64,000 bases of DNA from Gilliamella apis (GCF_030758615.1 NZ_CP132381.1:1860001-1924000); one strand, 5' to 3'; positions 17,447-27,943 are shown, counted from the first letter of the stretch. Translations and numbers: made by a program. The notes: generated by a model not told the origin, from the letters alone.

Positions 17447-18367
17447 ATGAATACTAAGAAAAAACTATTATTAAGTAGCTTAGCAGCGTTAATGTTAGGT
17501 TTGACTGGTTGTCAATCGTCAATTACAGTAAATCCTGATAATAAACAATCAGTTGTTGTACCTAAATCACCAAATAAAGTTGTAGTGATGAATTATGGAG
17601 CCTTAGATACATTAGATGCTTTAGGTAAAGGATCAATTGTAACAGCAACACCTCTTTCTGTTCTTCCGACTTATCTGCAACAATATAAAAATGCAAACGT
17701 TATTGATACAGGTAATATGAAAGAACCAAATATTGATGCAATCAAACAAGCTAAACCACAATTAATTATCATTGACGGCCGACAAGCAAGCCATACGGAA
17801 GAATTCACTAAAATTGCTCCAGTCATTAATTTAAGCGTTGATGCCAAAAACTATCTTGAATCAACCAAAAATCATATCAATGTATTAGCAAATATCACTG
17901 GTACTGAAGAAACAGCTAACAATCTGATTCAATCACTAGATGCCAAAGTTAACAATGCACAATCTGTTGCTCAAGCAAGTAATAAAAAAGCAATTGTAGC
18001 TATTCATAATGACGGTAAAATGATCCTTATTAATGCAAGCTCTAGCGCAGCATTAATCCATGATGTGTTACATGTAAAACGGGCAGTGCCATTAGCGCCA
18101 CAACCAACCAATGGTATTGGAAAACCAAAACCAACTTTTATTGATAATAGTTACATTAGTAAAGTCAAACCAGACATTATTTATGTTGTAGACCGCAGTA
18201 AAGCAATTGGTCAGTCTGCGATGAAAGATGACTTCTTCAATGCAAAAGTATTAGCGAAAAGCAAAACGGAAGTTGTTTATTTAACACCAGATCTTTGGTA
18301 TTTATCAGGTGGTGGAGCTGAAAGTTTAGATCGTCAAATTGATGAAGTAATTAATGCATTAAAATAA
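17447..18367 (+). CDS. Ferric siderophore-binding lipoprotein, CeuE/FatB/VctP type
   Basis: 306 residues, lipoprotein signal with LTGC (Cys22). It follows the class III binding-protein pattern of CeuE: PNKVVVMNYGALDTLDALG, LQQYKNANV, PQLIIIDGRQ (Arg112), DIIYVVDR (Arg250) and LWYLSGGG (Tyr285). These correspond to the CeuE arginines and the iron-coordinating tyrosine. The CeuE histidine region (THGKS) is replaced by NGIGKPK, so the second protein ligand seems absent. It would capture a ferric catecholate in the periplasm for an ABC permease, but no permease or ATPase gene is adjacent. Expression is probably Fur-controlled, and a terminator follows. Confidence 0.82.
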   Translation: MNTKKKLLLSSLAALMLGLTGCQSSITVNPDNKQSVVVPKSPNKVVVMNYGALDTLDALGKGSIVTATPLSVLPTYLQQYKNANVIDTGNMKEPNIDAIKQAKPQLIIIDGRQASHTEEFTKIAPVINLSVDAKNYLESTKNHINVLANITGTEETANNLIQSLDAKVNNAQSVAQASNKKAIVAIHNDGKMILINASSSAALIHDVLHVKRAVPLAPQPTNGIGKPKPTFIDNSYISKVKPDIIYVVDRSKAIGQSAMKDDFFNAKVLAKSKTEVVYLTPDLWYLSGGGAESLDRQIDEVINALK

Positions 18368-18402
18368 TTTGATTTTTTATGATAAATTAACTTCCTTTCA
18401 CA

Positions 18403-18430
18403 AAAGCCCTTATCATTATAAGGGTTTTTT
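18403..18430 (+). terminator. Rho-independent terminator after the binding-protein gene
   Basis: CCCTTAT-CATT-ATAAGGG stem-loop followed by six T residues, about 40 bases after the stop. Confidence 0.85.
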
Positions 18431-18551
18431 AATTAATAGCTTTGCCTTGCCCTTCCTCAGAATATTTCACATACTCCCTATCAAATGATTGATAAATGTT
18501 TTTTATTGTTTATTATTACACGCCAATTTAATATAAGGTGAGTAAACATTA

Positions 18552-19133
18552 ATGAAAAAACTATTGTTAGTTGCAGTATTATTTCCTTTTATGGTTCACG
18601 CGCGTGCGGATGCTCCAATAGGTTTAACATGGGGGGCACCAATATCGGACATTGTTTCAAAATATAAAGCAAAAGAAATAATTGAACAAAATGATTTGAT
18701 CATATATGAATTACCTAACCCTCCTATAACGTTACCTAATTTTACTTCATATAAATTATTAGCTCACAAGCAATTAGGTTTGATAAAAGTAGTATTAAGT
18801 GAGGAAATTACAAGAGATCCCTATGGAGTTGAAGGTAAAAATGCATATTTTAAATATAAAGAAGCATTAACCAAAAAATATGGCAAAGCGGAATCTCTTG
18901 AAGAAATTGGCCTAAAAGTATATAGAGAAAATGACGAATTTTATCAATGTTTAGGGTATCAAGGTTGTGGCGTCTATTTTTCTAACTTCAAACAATCTGG
19001 TATTAGTTTACTGCTAGAAGGAAATAGCCATGCAGAAGGTAAATTGAAAATTATATATGAATCCGATCTTTTCTTCGAATATTATGGGAATGAAGACATA
19101 CAAGAAGAAAGTAAAATTTATGAAGGGCTTTAA
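18552..19133 (+). CDS. Secreted protein of unknown function
   Basis: 193 residues with a clear Sec signal peptide (MKKLLLVAVLFPFMVHARA). The mature part begins APIGLTWGAPISDIVSKY, a pattern seen in several uncharacterised periplasmic proteins, and has two cysteines in CLGYQGCG (near 137-143) that could form a disulfide. No domain was recognised. AAGGTG upstream is a plausible ribosome binding site. It is monocistronic between a terminator and a long gap. Confidence 0.6.
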   Translation: MKKLLLVAVLFPFMVHARADAPIGLTWGAPISDIVSKYKAKEIIEQNDLIIYELPNPPITLPNFTSYKLLAHKQLGLIKVVLSEEITRDPYGVEGKNAYFKYKEALTKKYGKAESLEEIGLKVYRENDEFYQCLGYQGCGVYFSNFKQSGISLLLEGNSHAEGKLKIIYESDLFFEYYGNEDIQEESKIYEGL

Positions 19134-19675
19134 TAAAACAGTTTTAATAACTCTTAATTTGATATGGTTAGAGAGGATATTTTTAATTGATATTAATTAG
19201 AATTAAAAACTAAGTTAATAAGTTACCTCATATTCATCTAACATATTGAAAATAAAAATAATTAAACAATAAGTCAAATCTTGTTAGATAAAGTAGCCCA
19301 ATAATATAGAGCTTATAAAAATAATGTAATAATTGAATATTGAAAGGAAAGAATAGATGCAAAGGATATTAATATTAGTAAACCGACAAATACGGTTTAT
19401 CGATATTATCGGTTACACATAATCAACCAATAAGATTAAATTACAGACATTGAAGCATCCTTTATTACGGATACACTTCAACTTATTTACGATAGATGGC
19501 GTGTTATAATACATGCCATAAGAAATTATATTAATTCAGATAATAACTCGCTAAAAATTTTTTATTTGGTTCAAATTAAATATGTTAAAATGCCCGCCTG
19601 TTGTCATAATCTAAATTGGCAAACTTTTAAATTCTCGATAAATACCTCAATAAATTTTAAATTATTATAAATATT
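19134..19675 (+). other. 540-base gene-poor region before rimO
   Basis: Holds a possible 21-codon reading frame at 19357-19422 (listed separately), a hairpin with arms GAAG.ATCC / GGAT...CTTC at about 19452-19479, a TATAAT hexamer at 19505-19510, and a second promoter-like stretch TATGTTAAAATG near 19580-19591 that could serve rimO. No protein-length coding region or tRNA was seen. Confidence 0.4.
19357..19422 (+). CDS. Possible 21-residue small ORF overlapping alternative hairpins
   Basis: AAAGGAAAG nine bases before ATG gives a good ribosome site for a short peptide rich in Ile, Leu and Arg. Within it TAAACCG pairs with CGGTTTA (19380-19400). The first arm can alternatively pair with TCGGTTAC near 19410-19417, so two exclusive structures are possible. 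This resembles a leader peptide or a small regulatory RNA region, but nothing confirms translation and the nearest gene (rimO) is 250 bases away. Confidence 0.25.
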   Translation: MQRILILVNRQIRFIDIIGYT

Positions 19676-20998
19676 ATGAATACATCATCCCCTACTATTG
19701 GATTTGTGAGCCTTGGTTGTCCTAAAAATTTAGTTGACTCTGAGCGAATTTTAACTGAATTACGTACACAGGGTTATCAAGTTGTACCTAGCTACGATAA
19801 TGCAGATTTAGTAATTGTTAACACCTGTGGTTTTATTGATAGTGCGGTACAAGAATCATTAGAAGCCATTGGCGAAGCGCTAAATGAAAATGGAAAAGTT
19901 ATTGTGACTGGTTGTCTTGGCGCAAAAGAAGATCAAATCCGTGATGTGCATCCTAAAGTACTTGAAATATCAGGACCACACAGTTATGAAGCTGTTCTTG
20001 AACATGTTAATAAATATGCGCCAAAACCTTCCTATAATCCATTTATTAGTTTAGTGCCCGAACAAGGCGTAAAACTAACACCAAAACATTATGCTTATTT
20101 GAAAATATCAGAAGGCTGCAACCATAGTTGTTCATTCTGTATTATCCCTTCATTACGTGGCGAAATGATCAGTCGACCGATTGGTAATGTGCTTGATGAA
20201 GCAAAACGTTTGGTTGATGGAGGAGTAAAAGAGCTATTAGTTATAGCTCAAGATACATCGGCTTATGGTATTGATATAAAAAACCGAACCAATTTTTGGA
20301 ATGGTATGCCGTTAAAAACCGATATTCATACCCTTTGTGAACAATTATCTAGTCTTGGTATTTGGGTACGTCTACATTATATGTATCCTTACCCTAGTGT
20401 GGATAATTTAATTCCATTAATGGCTGATGGCAAAATCTTACCTTATTTAGATGTACCATTACAACACGCTAGCCCTACAGTATTAAAATCAATGAAGCGA
20501 CCAGGTACAATTGAAAGAACACTTGAAAGAATTCATAAGTGGCGAGATATTTGTCCAGAAATCACCCTACGTTCAACTTTTATCGTCGGTTATCCAGGTG
20601 AAACCGAACAAGATTTTGAATTACTGCTTGATTTTCTTTCTCAAGCACAGTTAGATCGTGTCGGTTGTTTCCCATATAGCCCAGTTGAAGGTGCTGCAGC
20701 TAATCAATTAGCCGACCAAATACCTGAACATATAAAACAAGAACGCTTCGATCGTTTTATGCAATTACAACAGACAATTTCAACCTGTAAGCTACAAAAC
20801 AAAATTGGTAAAACATTGTCTGTGCTTATCGATGAAGTGGATGATGAAGGTGCAATTGGACGGAGTATGGCTGATGCACCAGAAATAGATGGCGTTGTCT
20901 ATCTAAATGAAGAAAAAGCTGTTAAAGTTGGTGATATTGTTCAAGTCAATATTGAACATTCAGATGAATACGATTTATGGGGAACTGTACAACAGTAA
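19676..20998 (+). CDS. rimO: Ribosomal protein S12 methylthiotransferase RimO
   Basis: 440 residues. The N-terminal UPF0004 domain carries Cys15, Cys51 and Cys80 for one [4Fe-4S] cluster. The radical-SAM domain has C148-x3-C152-x2-C155 ([10 protein letters not shown]), and a C-terminal TRAM domain covers about 375-440. It adds a methylthio group to an aspartate of ribosomal protein S12 using two SAM molecules. Its known accessory protein YcaO is encoded at 34061-35824. mdtK follows only nine bases later and may be cotranscribed. Confidence 0.96.
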   Translation: MNTSSPTIGFVSLGCPKNLVDSERILTELRTQGYQVVPSYDNADLVIVNTCGFIDSAVQESLEAIGEALNENGKVIVTGCLGAKEDQIRDVHPKVLEISGPHSYEAVLEHVNKYAPKPSYNPFISLVPEQGVKLTPKHYAYLKISEGCNHSCSFCIIPSLRGEMISRPIGNVLDEAKRLVDGGVKELLVIAQDTSAYGIDIKNRTNFWNGMPLKTDIHTLCEQLSSLGIWVRLHYMYPYPSVDNLIPLMADGKILPYLDVPLQHASPTVLKSMKRPGTIERTLERIHKWRDICPEITLRSTFIVGYPGETEQDFELLLDFLSQAQLDRVGCFPYSPVEGAAANQLADQIPEHIKQERFDRFMQLQQTISTCKLQNKIGKTLSVLIDEVDDEGAIGRSMADAPEIDGVVYLNEEKAVKVGDIVQVNIEHSDEYDLWGTVQQ

Positions 20999-21007
20999 AT
21001 ACAATCA

Positions 21008-22396
21008 ATGAAATTACATTATCGAAGTGAAATTAATAATTTAATCACCTTAGCTATTCCTGTCATGATTGCCCAAATATCACAAACAGCAATAACGTTT
21101 GTTGATACAATTATGGCTGGCAATTACAGTAAAACAGCCTTATCAGGTGTTGCTATTGCGGTATCCATTTGGTTACCTACAGTTTTATTTGGTCAAGGGC
21201 TATTGACTGTATTAACCCCTATTATATCAAACTTAAATGGTGCAGCTAAACGTGAGCAAGTTGCCGATCATACACGGCAAGGTGTGGTGATCGCATTAAT
21301 TTTATCGGTGATCATAATGTTAATTCTCTATCATTCAGATAAAATAATTAGTTTAAGAAGCTCTAATGATAACCCGATTGATCCAGAAATGGTCGAAGTT
21401 GCCGTCTCTTTTTTACGTGCAATTATGTGGGGAGTACCTGCATTTCTACTATTTTTAGTTTACCGCAATCAATGTGAAGGTTTATCTAACACAAAACCTG
21501 CCATGGTGATTATATTCATTGCTTTACTAGCTAATATTCCAATTAACTATATTTTGATTTATGGCAAATTAGGCTTACCTGCGTTTGGTGGTGTTGGTTG
21601 TGGCATTACTGCAGCAATAATTTTCTGGTTAATGTTCATTTTAATCCGTTTATATACTTTAACTACTGCTAGCCAACGAGATATTCGTAAAACACCATTA
21701 ACAAAGCTTGTTGACTTTTCCATTATCAAAAAAATAGTGGTTTTAGGAATGCCTCTAGCCCTTGCTTACTTTTTTGAAATGAGCTTATTTGCTGTCGTTG
21801 CTTTACTTATTGCCCCTCTCGGACAAATAACGGTGGCTGCACATCAAATTATTTTTACCATTAGTAGCTTAACATTTGCAATTCCATTATCTCTTGGTGT
21901 GGCAACCAGTATTCGCGTCGGTTATCTGTTAGGAAAAGGAAAACCAAGTTTAGCTAAACAAACAGCTTTCATCAGTTTGCTCATATCGTTAGTCATTGCT
22001 GTTATTGTAGCACTAATTTTAGTGGTATTTAGAACACCTATTATTACAATATTTACTAAGGAGGCTGCGGTTATAGCTATTTGTCTACAACTCATCATCC
22101 TATTAGCTATTTACCAAGCTTCAGATTATTTACAAGTAGTGGCAAGTAATGTATTACGTGGTTACAAAGATACAAAAAGCATCTTTTTTATTACTTTATT
22201 GTCTTATTGGGTTGTTGGATTACCAGTTGGTTATATTCTAGGCTTAACAGATCTGGTAATGCAGCCAATTGGTGCTGCTGGATTTTGGATAGGGATTATA
22301 TTAGGACTTGCTGTTGCTGCATTTCTGTTAATTGCGAGAATGGTTTATCTACAAAAGCAACCAACAGAAATAATATTAAAACGAGCATCCAGATAA
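21008..22396 (+). CDS. mdtK: MATE multidrug efflux protein, MdtK/NorM type
   Basis: 462 residues with about twelve membrane helices in two repeats. Strong agreement with enteric MdtK in FVDTIMAG, SIWLPTVLFGQGLL, RNQCEGLSNTKPAMV, VGCGITAAI, VLRGYKDT and the C-terminal RASR. It exports cationic drugs and fluoroquinolones in exchange for Na+ or H+. It starts nine bases after the rimO stop with no clear strong ribosome site, so coupling to rimO is possible. Confidence 0.92.
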   Translation: MKLHYRSEINNLITLAIPVMIAQISQTAITFVDTIMAGNYSKTALSGVAIAVSIWLPTVLFGQGLLTVLTPIISNLNGAAKREQVADHTRQGVVIALILSVIIMLILYHSDKIISLRSSNDNPIDPEMVEVAVSFLRAIMWGVPAFLLFLVYRNQCEGLSNTKPAMVIIFIALLANIPINYILIYGKLGLPAFGGVGCGITAAIIFWLMFILIRLYTLTTASQRDIRKTPLTKLVDFSIIKKIVVLGMPLALAYFFEMSLFAVVALLIAPLGQITVAAHQIIFTISSLTFAIPLSLGVATSIRVGYLLGKGKPSLAKQTAFISLLISLVIAVIVALILVVFRTPIITIFTKEAAVIAICLQLIILLAIYQASDYLQVVASNVLRGYKDTKSIFFITLLSYWVVGLPVGYILGLTDLVMQPIGAAGFWIGIILGLAVAAFLLIARMVYLQKQPTEIILKRASR

Positions 22397-22413
22397 TTAA
22401 ACCTTATAATATC

Positions 22414-22446
22414 ACCAAACTAACTATTAATTATAGGTAGTTTGGT
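22414..22446 (+). terminator. Hairpin after mdtK
   Basis: A 9-bp perfect stem ACCAAACTA / TAGTTTGGT about 18 bases after the mdtK stop. The trailing T run is poor. Confidence 0.45.
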
Positions 22447-22604
22447 AAAAGTCTATTAGAAATAATTAATAACGACGCCTAAGCTATATGTTATCTTAAT
22501 TTGATAATTATCAAAAATGAAAGAATATAAGTTGCTTAAAATTTGATAGGCTATATAATTTAACGAATTTTTAACAAATAGTTTTAGAATGGATTTGATT
22601 TTTA

Positions 22605-24179
22605 ATGTTCAAAAATAATTTATTTATATCACATCTTGTCTGCATTTTCCTTTCCGTATTATTAGTTTATTTATTAGGTTATCCTCAAAGATTTGATAGA
22701 ATACTCCTTACTTATTTTTCACTAATTTTTTTTGCTAGATTTACATTTTTTCGTTATTTATTTGGACTATTATTTATTATAGCCGCACTTTATTTCCCAA
22801 TTGGATTTTATTATGGCTCACCAAATGTTGCCGTCATTAGTGCTATTTCTGAAACTGACATTGATGAAATTCAAGAGTTCTGTACGCAATTACCATTCTA
22901 TTGCTATTTAATTCCATTAATCTTAATCATAATTTTTGTAATTGTTTTCAGAAAGATAAAGTTTCCTAAAATAAAAAATTACTACATTATAGCTGTTGCA
23001 TTATTAATCTGTTTATATCGACCAATTAAAGCTATTATCAAATATCAACCCAACACAGTTACTTCGGTCACCTCAACAATCTTAGATAATTTTAAATATC
23101 CAATTTTTGAATTTGCTATTGATTTATACGAAAGTGCTAATATTTATTTAACAGAGAAACAAGAACAACTTAATCAAATTCAAAAAACTAATACAATACC
23201 GATAGTTTCAGTTGATCCTAAGCATAAAACCTACGTTATTATCATTGGTGAAAGTGTTCGTAAAGATTATATGAGTGCTTATGGATTCAAATATGATAAT
23301 ACACCTTTTACTAAAGAAAATGCTTCAATAATTTGGGATGGATTAATTGCCCCAGCATCGAATACCCAATCATCAATACCACATTTAATTAGTCAATCTA
23401 GTTATTTAGATAATGATGAAGTCAGTGCTCAACTAAATAATAACATTATCACTATTGCTAATGATGCTGGATTCGAGACTTACTGGTTATCTAATCAAGG
23501 TAAATTAGGGCGAATGGAAATAACCGTACCTCGGATTACTGCTTATGCTAAGAATATTTTCTATACTAAAAAAGGAGAATATAATGGTAAATCCTCGCGT
23601 GGCAAATACGATACTTTACTTTTACCACAATTAGATTCTTTATTATCTGAAAAACAAGATAAACCTAGACTCATTGTTATGCATTTAATTGGTTCTCACC
23701 CACATTTCTGTAAGAGATTACAATTTGAGCCCCAATTCGATCTCAATAATAAAAATTTATCTTGCTATACCAGCAGTATTAAAGAAACTGATGATTTTAT
23801 TAAATCTGCTATAAATATCTTAAAAAAGCATAATCAAGATTATTCTGTAGTATACTTTGCAGACCATGGCCTATCTCATACGGAAAAATATCAAGATTTA
23901 CGACATAACTGGGAATACCAAAATAGCTATCAAGTTCCATTGATATTTTTTAATTCGCCACAAACAGCTCAAATAAAGATAAATAAACAGATCTCTGGTT
24001 ATCAATTTGTTTATTTATTAAGCCATTGGATGGGGATTAAATTGAATGTCCAAAGCGATTATATGCACTACAATTTAATTGATATACCAGAACAAAAAGA
24101 CATTCAAATTAAAGATTGGAGAAATAAGTTATATCCATTTGATAATCTTAAAAAAGATCCAAATCCATTTAATGATTAA
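22605..24179 (+). CDS. Phosphoethanolamine transferase, OpgE/CptA-like sulfatase-fold membrane protein
   Basis: 524 residues. The N-terminal roughly 170 residues contain five hydrophobic helices, including the YFPIGFYYGSPN stretch resembling OpgE. A linker leads to a periplasmic sulfatase-type domain with IIGESVRKDYMSAYGF, ASNTQSSIPHL (the threonine is the expected nucleophile), VMHLIGSHP and YFADHGLSH, all positions of metal and catalytic residues in this family. Length and layout fit OpgE (about 527), which modifies osmoregulated periplasmic glucans. Lipid A or core modification (EptA/CptA) cannot be excluded. It is a single gene ending at a bidirectional terminator. Confidence 0.8.
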   Translation: MFKNNLFISHLVCIFLSVLLVYLLGYPQRFDRILLTYFSLIFFARFTFFRYLFGLLFIIAALYFPIGFYYGSPNVAVISAISETDIDEIQEFCTQLPFYCYLIPLILIIIFVIVFRKIKFPKIKNYYIIAVALLICLYRPIKAIIKYQPNTVTSVTSTILDNFKYPIFEFAIDLYESANIYLTEKQEQLNQIQKTNTIPIVSVDPKHKTYVIIIGESVRKDYMSAYGFKYDNTPFTKENASIIWDGLIAPASNTQSSIPHLISQSSYLDNDEVSAQLNNNIITIANDAGFETYWLSNQGKLGRMEITVPRITAYAKNIFYTKKGEYNGKSSRGKYDTLLLPQLDSLLSEKQDKPRLIVMHLIGSHPHFCKRLQFEPQFDLNNKNLSCYTSSIKETDDFIKSAINILKKHNQDYSVVYFADHGLSHTEKYQDLRHNWEYQNSYQVPLIFFNSPQTAQIKINKQISGYQFVYLLSHWMGIKLNVQSDYMHYNLIDIPEQKDIQIKDWRNKLYPFDNLKKDPNPFND

Positions 24180-24213
24180 TAATTCAAATTATAGTCTCTT
24201 AATTTAATTAGAT

Positions 24214-24243
24214 TAAAAAAAGCCACCGATAAGGTGGCTTTTT
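24214..24243. terminator. Bidirectional terminator between OpgE-like gene and transketolase
   Basis: AGCCACC-GATAA-GGTGGCT with A-rich and T-rich flanks on both sides, between convergent genes. Confidence 0.9.
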
Positions 24244-24261
24244 ACTATTAAAATAACTTTA

Positions 24262-26268
24262 TTATTTTAATAAACTATTTGCTTGTTCTAGAACGTTTTC
24301 AACTGTAAAGCCGAATTTAGCAAATAATTGTTCTGCTGGACCTGACTCACCAAAGCTTGTCATACCGATAATCTTACCATTTAGACCAACATATTTATAC
24401 CAATAGTCACTGATGCCAGCCTCAATAGCAACTCGTGCAGAGACTGAAGATGGTAAAACTGATTCTTTATAAGCTTGATCTTGTTTATCAAATGCATCGG
24501 TTGATGGCATTGAAACAACACGTACTTTTTTACCTGCTTCAGTAAGTTTATGATAAGCCTCAACTGCTAGTTCGACTTCAGAACCAGTTGCAATTAAAAT
24601 AAGTTCAGGAGTGCCATTACAATCATTTAAAATGTAGCCACCACGATAAACATTGGCTAATTGTTGTTCGGTACGTTCTTGTTGTTTAAGATTTTGTCTA
24701 GAGAAAATTAACGCAGTTGGACCGTCTTTACGTTCAACAGCATATTGCCAAGCAATGGCTGATTCAACTTGGTCACAAGGACGCCAAGTACTAACATTTG
24801 GAGTAACTCGTAAGCTTGCCATCTGTTCAACAGGTTGGTGAGTTGGACCATCTTCACCTAAACCTATTGAGTCATGCGTGTAGACAAATAAAGAGCGAAT
24901 TTTCATTAAAGCGGCCATACGGACTGCGTTACGCGCATACTCCATAAACATCAAGAAAGTTGCACCATAAGGAATAAAGCCACCATGTAAAGAAATACCA
25001 TTCATGATTGCAGACATACCAAATTCGCGGACACCATAATGAATGTAGTTACCATCTGGATTAGCTAAAATCTCTTTAGAGCCTGACCACATAGTTAAAT
25101 TACTTGGTGCTAAGTCAGCTGAACCACCTAAAAATTCAGTTAACACAGGCGCAAAAGCTTCAATGGCATTTTGCGAAGCTTTACGGGTAGCAATTGTTGC
25201 TGGATTTGCTTGTAGCTTATTAACAAAATCTTTAGCAACTTGTTGCCAATTATTTGGTAAATCACCATCCATACGACGTTTGAATTCTTTTGCTAATTCT
25301 GGATAAGCTTTTGCATATGCATCAAAGCGAGCATTCCACTCATCTTCACGTTGTTTACCAGTAGCTTTTGCATCCCATGCATCATAATAATCTTTTGGAA
25401 TTTCAAATGCAGGATATGACCAACCTAAAGCTTTACGAGTTGCTTCTATTTCAGCATCACCAAGTGGTGCGCCATGGCAATCATGACTTCCAGCTTTATT
25501 TGGAGAACCAAAACCAATAACAGTCTTACACATTAATAATGATGGTTTATCAGTTACAGCTTGTGCTTGCTCAATAGCCTCAGCTAATGCCTTAGCATCA
25601 TGGCCATCAATACCACGAATAACATGCCAGCCATATGCTTCAAAACGTTTAGCGGTATCGTCGGTAAACCAACCTTCAATTTCACCATCAATTGAAATAC
25701 CATTATCATCATAAAAAGCAATTAATTTGCCTAATTTAAGTGTACCAGCTAATGAACATACTTCATGGGAAATCCCTTCCATCATACAACCATCACCCAT
25801 AAATACATAAGTATGGTGATCAACAATGGTATGTGCAGGTTTGTTAAATTGAGCTGCTAATGTTCTTTCAGCAATAGCCATACCGACAGCATTAGCAATA
25901 CCTTGACCTAATGGACCTGTTGTTGTTTCAATGCCCGGAAGATGTCCAAATTCAGGATGACCTGCGGTTTTAGCATTTAATTGACGAAAGTTTTTTATGT
26001 CATCGAGCGTTACGTTATAACCAGTCAAATGTAATAAGCTATAAATTAACATTGATGCATGACCATTTGATAATACAAATCTATCCCGATCAGCCCAATT
26101 AGGATTGGTAGGATTGTGTTTTAAAAATCCTCGCCAAAGGACTTCAGCCATGTCTGCCATCCCCATCGGCGCACCTGGATGGCCTGATTTCGCTTTTTGC
26201 ACGCCATCCATGCTTAATGCTCTTATCGCATTGGCTAGTTCGCGGTGGGATAGTGTGGTTACATTCAT
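24262..26268 (-). CDS. tktA: Transketolase
   Basis: About 668 residues. The ATG at 26268 is preferred because GGAG lies nine bases upstream; an ATG two codons earlier is possible. The thiamine-diphosphate motif [14 protein letters not shown] begins near residue 150. The [11 protein letters not shown] and GHDCHG regions and the C-terminal [10 protein letters not shown] match enteric transketolase along the whole length. It moves two-carbon units in the non-oxidative pentose phosphate pathway. Transaldolase lies upstream on the same strand but with a terminator between. The symbol (tktA versus tktB) is by general resemblance only. Confidence 0.95.
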   Translation of the reverse strand: MNVTTLSHRELANAIRALSMDGVQKAKSGHPGAPMGMADMAEVLWRGFLKHNPTNPNWADRDRFVLSNGHASMLIYSLLHLTGYNVTLDDIKNFRQLNAKTAGHPEFGHLPGIETTTGPLGQGIANAVGMAIAERTLAAQFNKPAHTIVDHHTYVFMGDGCMMEGISHEVCSLAGTLKLGKLIAFYDDNGISIDGEIEGWFTDDTAKRFEAYGWHVIRGIDGHDAKALAEAIEQAQAVTDKPSLLMCKTVIGFGSPNKAGSHDCHGAPLGDAEIEATRKALGWSYPAFEIPKDYYDAWDAKATGKQREDEWNARFDAYAKAYPELAKEFKRRMDGDLPNNWQQVAKDFVNKLQANPATIATRKASQNAIEAFAPVLTEFLGGSADLAPSNLTMWSGSKEILANPDGNYIHYGVREFGMSAIMNGISLHGGFIPYGATFLMFMEYARNAVRMAALMKIRSLFVYTHDSIGLGEDGPTHQPVEQMASLRVTPNVSTWRPCDQVESAIAWQYAVERKDGPTALIFSRQNLKQQERTEQQLANVYRGGYILNDCNGTPELILIATGSEVELAVEAYHKLTEAGKKVRVVSMPSTDAFDKQDQAYKESVLPSSVSARVAIEAGISDYWYKYVGLNGKIIGMTSFGESGPAEQLFAKFGFTVENVLEQANSLLK

Positions 26269-26345
26269 GTTCATATTCTCCAAAATATATTTTAAATATT
26301 CATTGATTGTCTACAAATAGTAGACAAATAAAACGCTTTCGTAAC

Positions 26346-26372
26346 AAAACAAAAAGGGGAATATATTCCCCT
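26346..26372 (-). terminator. Terminator after transaldolase
   Basis: On the minus strand AGGGGAA-TATA-TTCCCCT runs into TTTTGTTTTG, ten bases after the tal stop. Tkt may therefore need read-through or its own promoter in the short gap. Confidence 0.85.
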
Positions 26373-26382
26373 ATTCTATTAA

Positions 26383-27333
26383 TTAAAGTAGTGCTCCGAT
26401 CATATCTTCTAGTTTACCCTGATCGACAGCAAATGCACGGATGCCTTCAGCTAATTTTTCAACGGCCATAGCATCACTATTATGCTGCCATCTAAACTCA
26501 GCTTCAGTCATTAATGCTGGACGCTCAACTAAGGTTTGATTTGGATCTAATTTACGCACTACTGGGGCACTTGATTTTTGCATCTCAGACAATAAATTAG
26601 GGGAAATAGTTAAACGATCACAACCCGCCAATGCTAAAATTTGATCAACTTGTCTAAAACTAGCCCCCATGACAATAGTCTTATAACCGTGTTGTTTATA
26701 ATAGTTATAGATATTACGTACTGAAACTACACCAGGATCTTGGTCAGCAATATAAGGATCAATAGGTTTCTTAGCTTGATACCAATCATAAATACGACCA
26801 ACAAATGGTGAAATTAAAAAGGCATTAATCTCGGCACAAGCACGCGCTTGAGCGAAAGAAAACAATAAAGTTAAATTACAGTTAATCCCTTCTTTTTCTA
26901 AAACTTCAGCAGCTTTAATACCTTCCCATGTAGAAGCGATTTTAATCAGAATTTTTGATTTATCAATGCCTTTTTGTTTATAAAGTTCAACAATTCGACG
27001 AGCTTTTTCAATACAAGCTTGGGTATCAAATGATAACCTTGCATCAACTTCAGTCGAGATTCGCCCCGGAATAGATTTTAGAATTTCAGCGCCAATGTTT
27101 ACCGCTACTTGGTCACAGGCATTAACCAATTGCTCAGCTTTACTACCACCTAGTTTTTTAGCTGTTTCAATAGCAGAATCAATTAAATAACGATATTGAG
27201 GAAGTTGAGCAGCTTTTAAAACAAGCGATGGATTAGTTGTTGCATCTTCAGGAGAAAACTGTTTAATCGAATCGATATCACCAGTATCAGCAACAACTAC
27301 AGTTAATTTTTTGAATTCATCTAATTGACTCAT
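26383..27333 (-). CDS. talB: Transaldolase
   Basis: 316 residues, matching TalA/TalB over the full length. DATTNPSL is at residues 30-37, the Schiff-base lysine is Lys131 in [12 protein letters not shown], and [11 protein letters not shown] and VGRIYDW follow. It transfers a three-carbon dihydroxyacetone unit between sedoheptulose 7-phosphate and glyceraldehyde 3-phosphate in the cytoplasm, working with the adjacent transketolase. GAGGAA precedes ATG. A long AT-rich upstream region carries a CRP-like site. Confidence 0.95.
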   Translation of the reverse strand: MSQLDEFKKLTVVVADTGDIDSIKQFSPEDATTNPSLVLKAAQLPQYRYLIDSAIETAKKLGGSKAEQLVNACDQVAVNIGAEILKSIPGRISTEVDARLSFDTQACIEKARRIVELYKQKGIDKSKILIKIASTWEGIKAAEVLEKEGINCNLTLLFSFAQARACAEINAFLISPFVGRIYDWYQAKKPIDPYIADQDPGVVSVRNIYNYYKQHGYKTIVMGASFRQVDQILALAGCDRLTISPNLLSEMQKSSAPVVRKLDPNQTLVERPALMTEAEFRWQHNSDAMAVEKLAEGIRAFAVDQGKLEDMIGALL

Positions 27334-27943
27334 ACATCTAATTCCTCTACTACATGTTTTTTAAACACGGTTATAATAACATTTATTAAGTAATAAAACG
27401 ACAAGGTTTCGTCGTTTCGGTTAAGGTCTTTTTGGCTAAAAATGAACAAGAACGATAAAACTACAATTTGATCTGAATAAGCTATCGATAAAAACAAAAA
27501 ATATTTTTATTCCATAAACATTAACTAACTTTTTAGCACATCAAAATCAACAAGTAATTAATGTAACAAGTTGACTCTTAATATTTATCTAATTATCTAA
27601 TTCAATAGTTAGTCACTTTTTTAATTAAATTCAAACCAAGGATATCTTTTTATTACTTTTATCGGTTTTATATTTTTCTTTTTTTTCACCAAAATGAACA
27701 TAAGTTCATATTAATATCATTTGTAATTTTGAGATACAAATAAATTTAATTTTGTGACATAAGTCGCAAAAAAATAGCAAATAAAAGATAATTTAATTTT
27801 TTAATGGCGGATAAAAAAGTGGATTCAACTCTAAAAAAAGCAAAAAATTAAAATAATTTGGCTGGAATTTATCAAAGGTTAGATACTAATACTTTTGATA
27901 CAATCAAATTAATTTTAGCCATCAATTGATTGTATAAGCTATT
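27334..27943 (-). other. 610-base AT-rich region upstream of talB
   Basis: No gene was seen. It contains an inverted repeat ATGAAC-ATAA-GTTCAT at 27694-27709 and a CRP-like site at 27751-27770, and otherwise consists of A/T-rich sequence. It separates talB from feoC. An unusually long talB control region is one reading; a decayed gene is another, but no homologous frame was recognised. Confidence 0.4.
27751..27770. promoter_or_regulatory. CRP-like site
   Basis: TTTGTGACATAAGTCGCAAA has the form TGTGA-N6-TCGCA, one mismatch from the TGTGA-N6-TCACA consensus. It lies 418 bases upstream of talB, which is far for direct activation, so function is uncertain. Confidence 0.4.
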
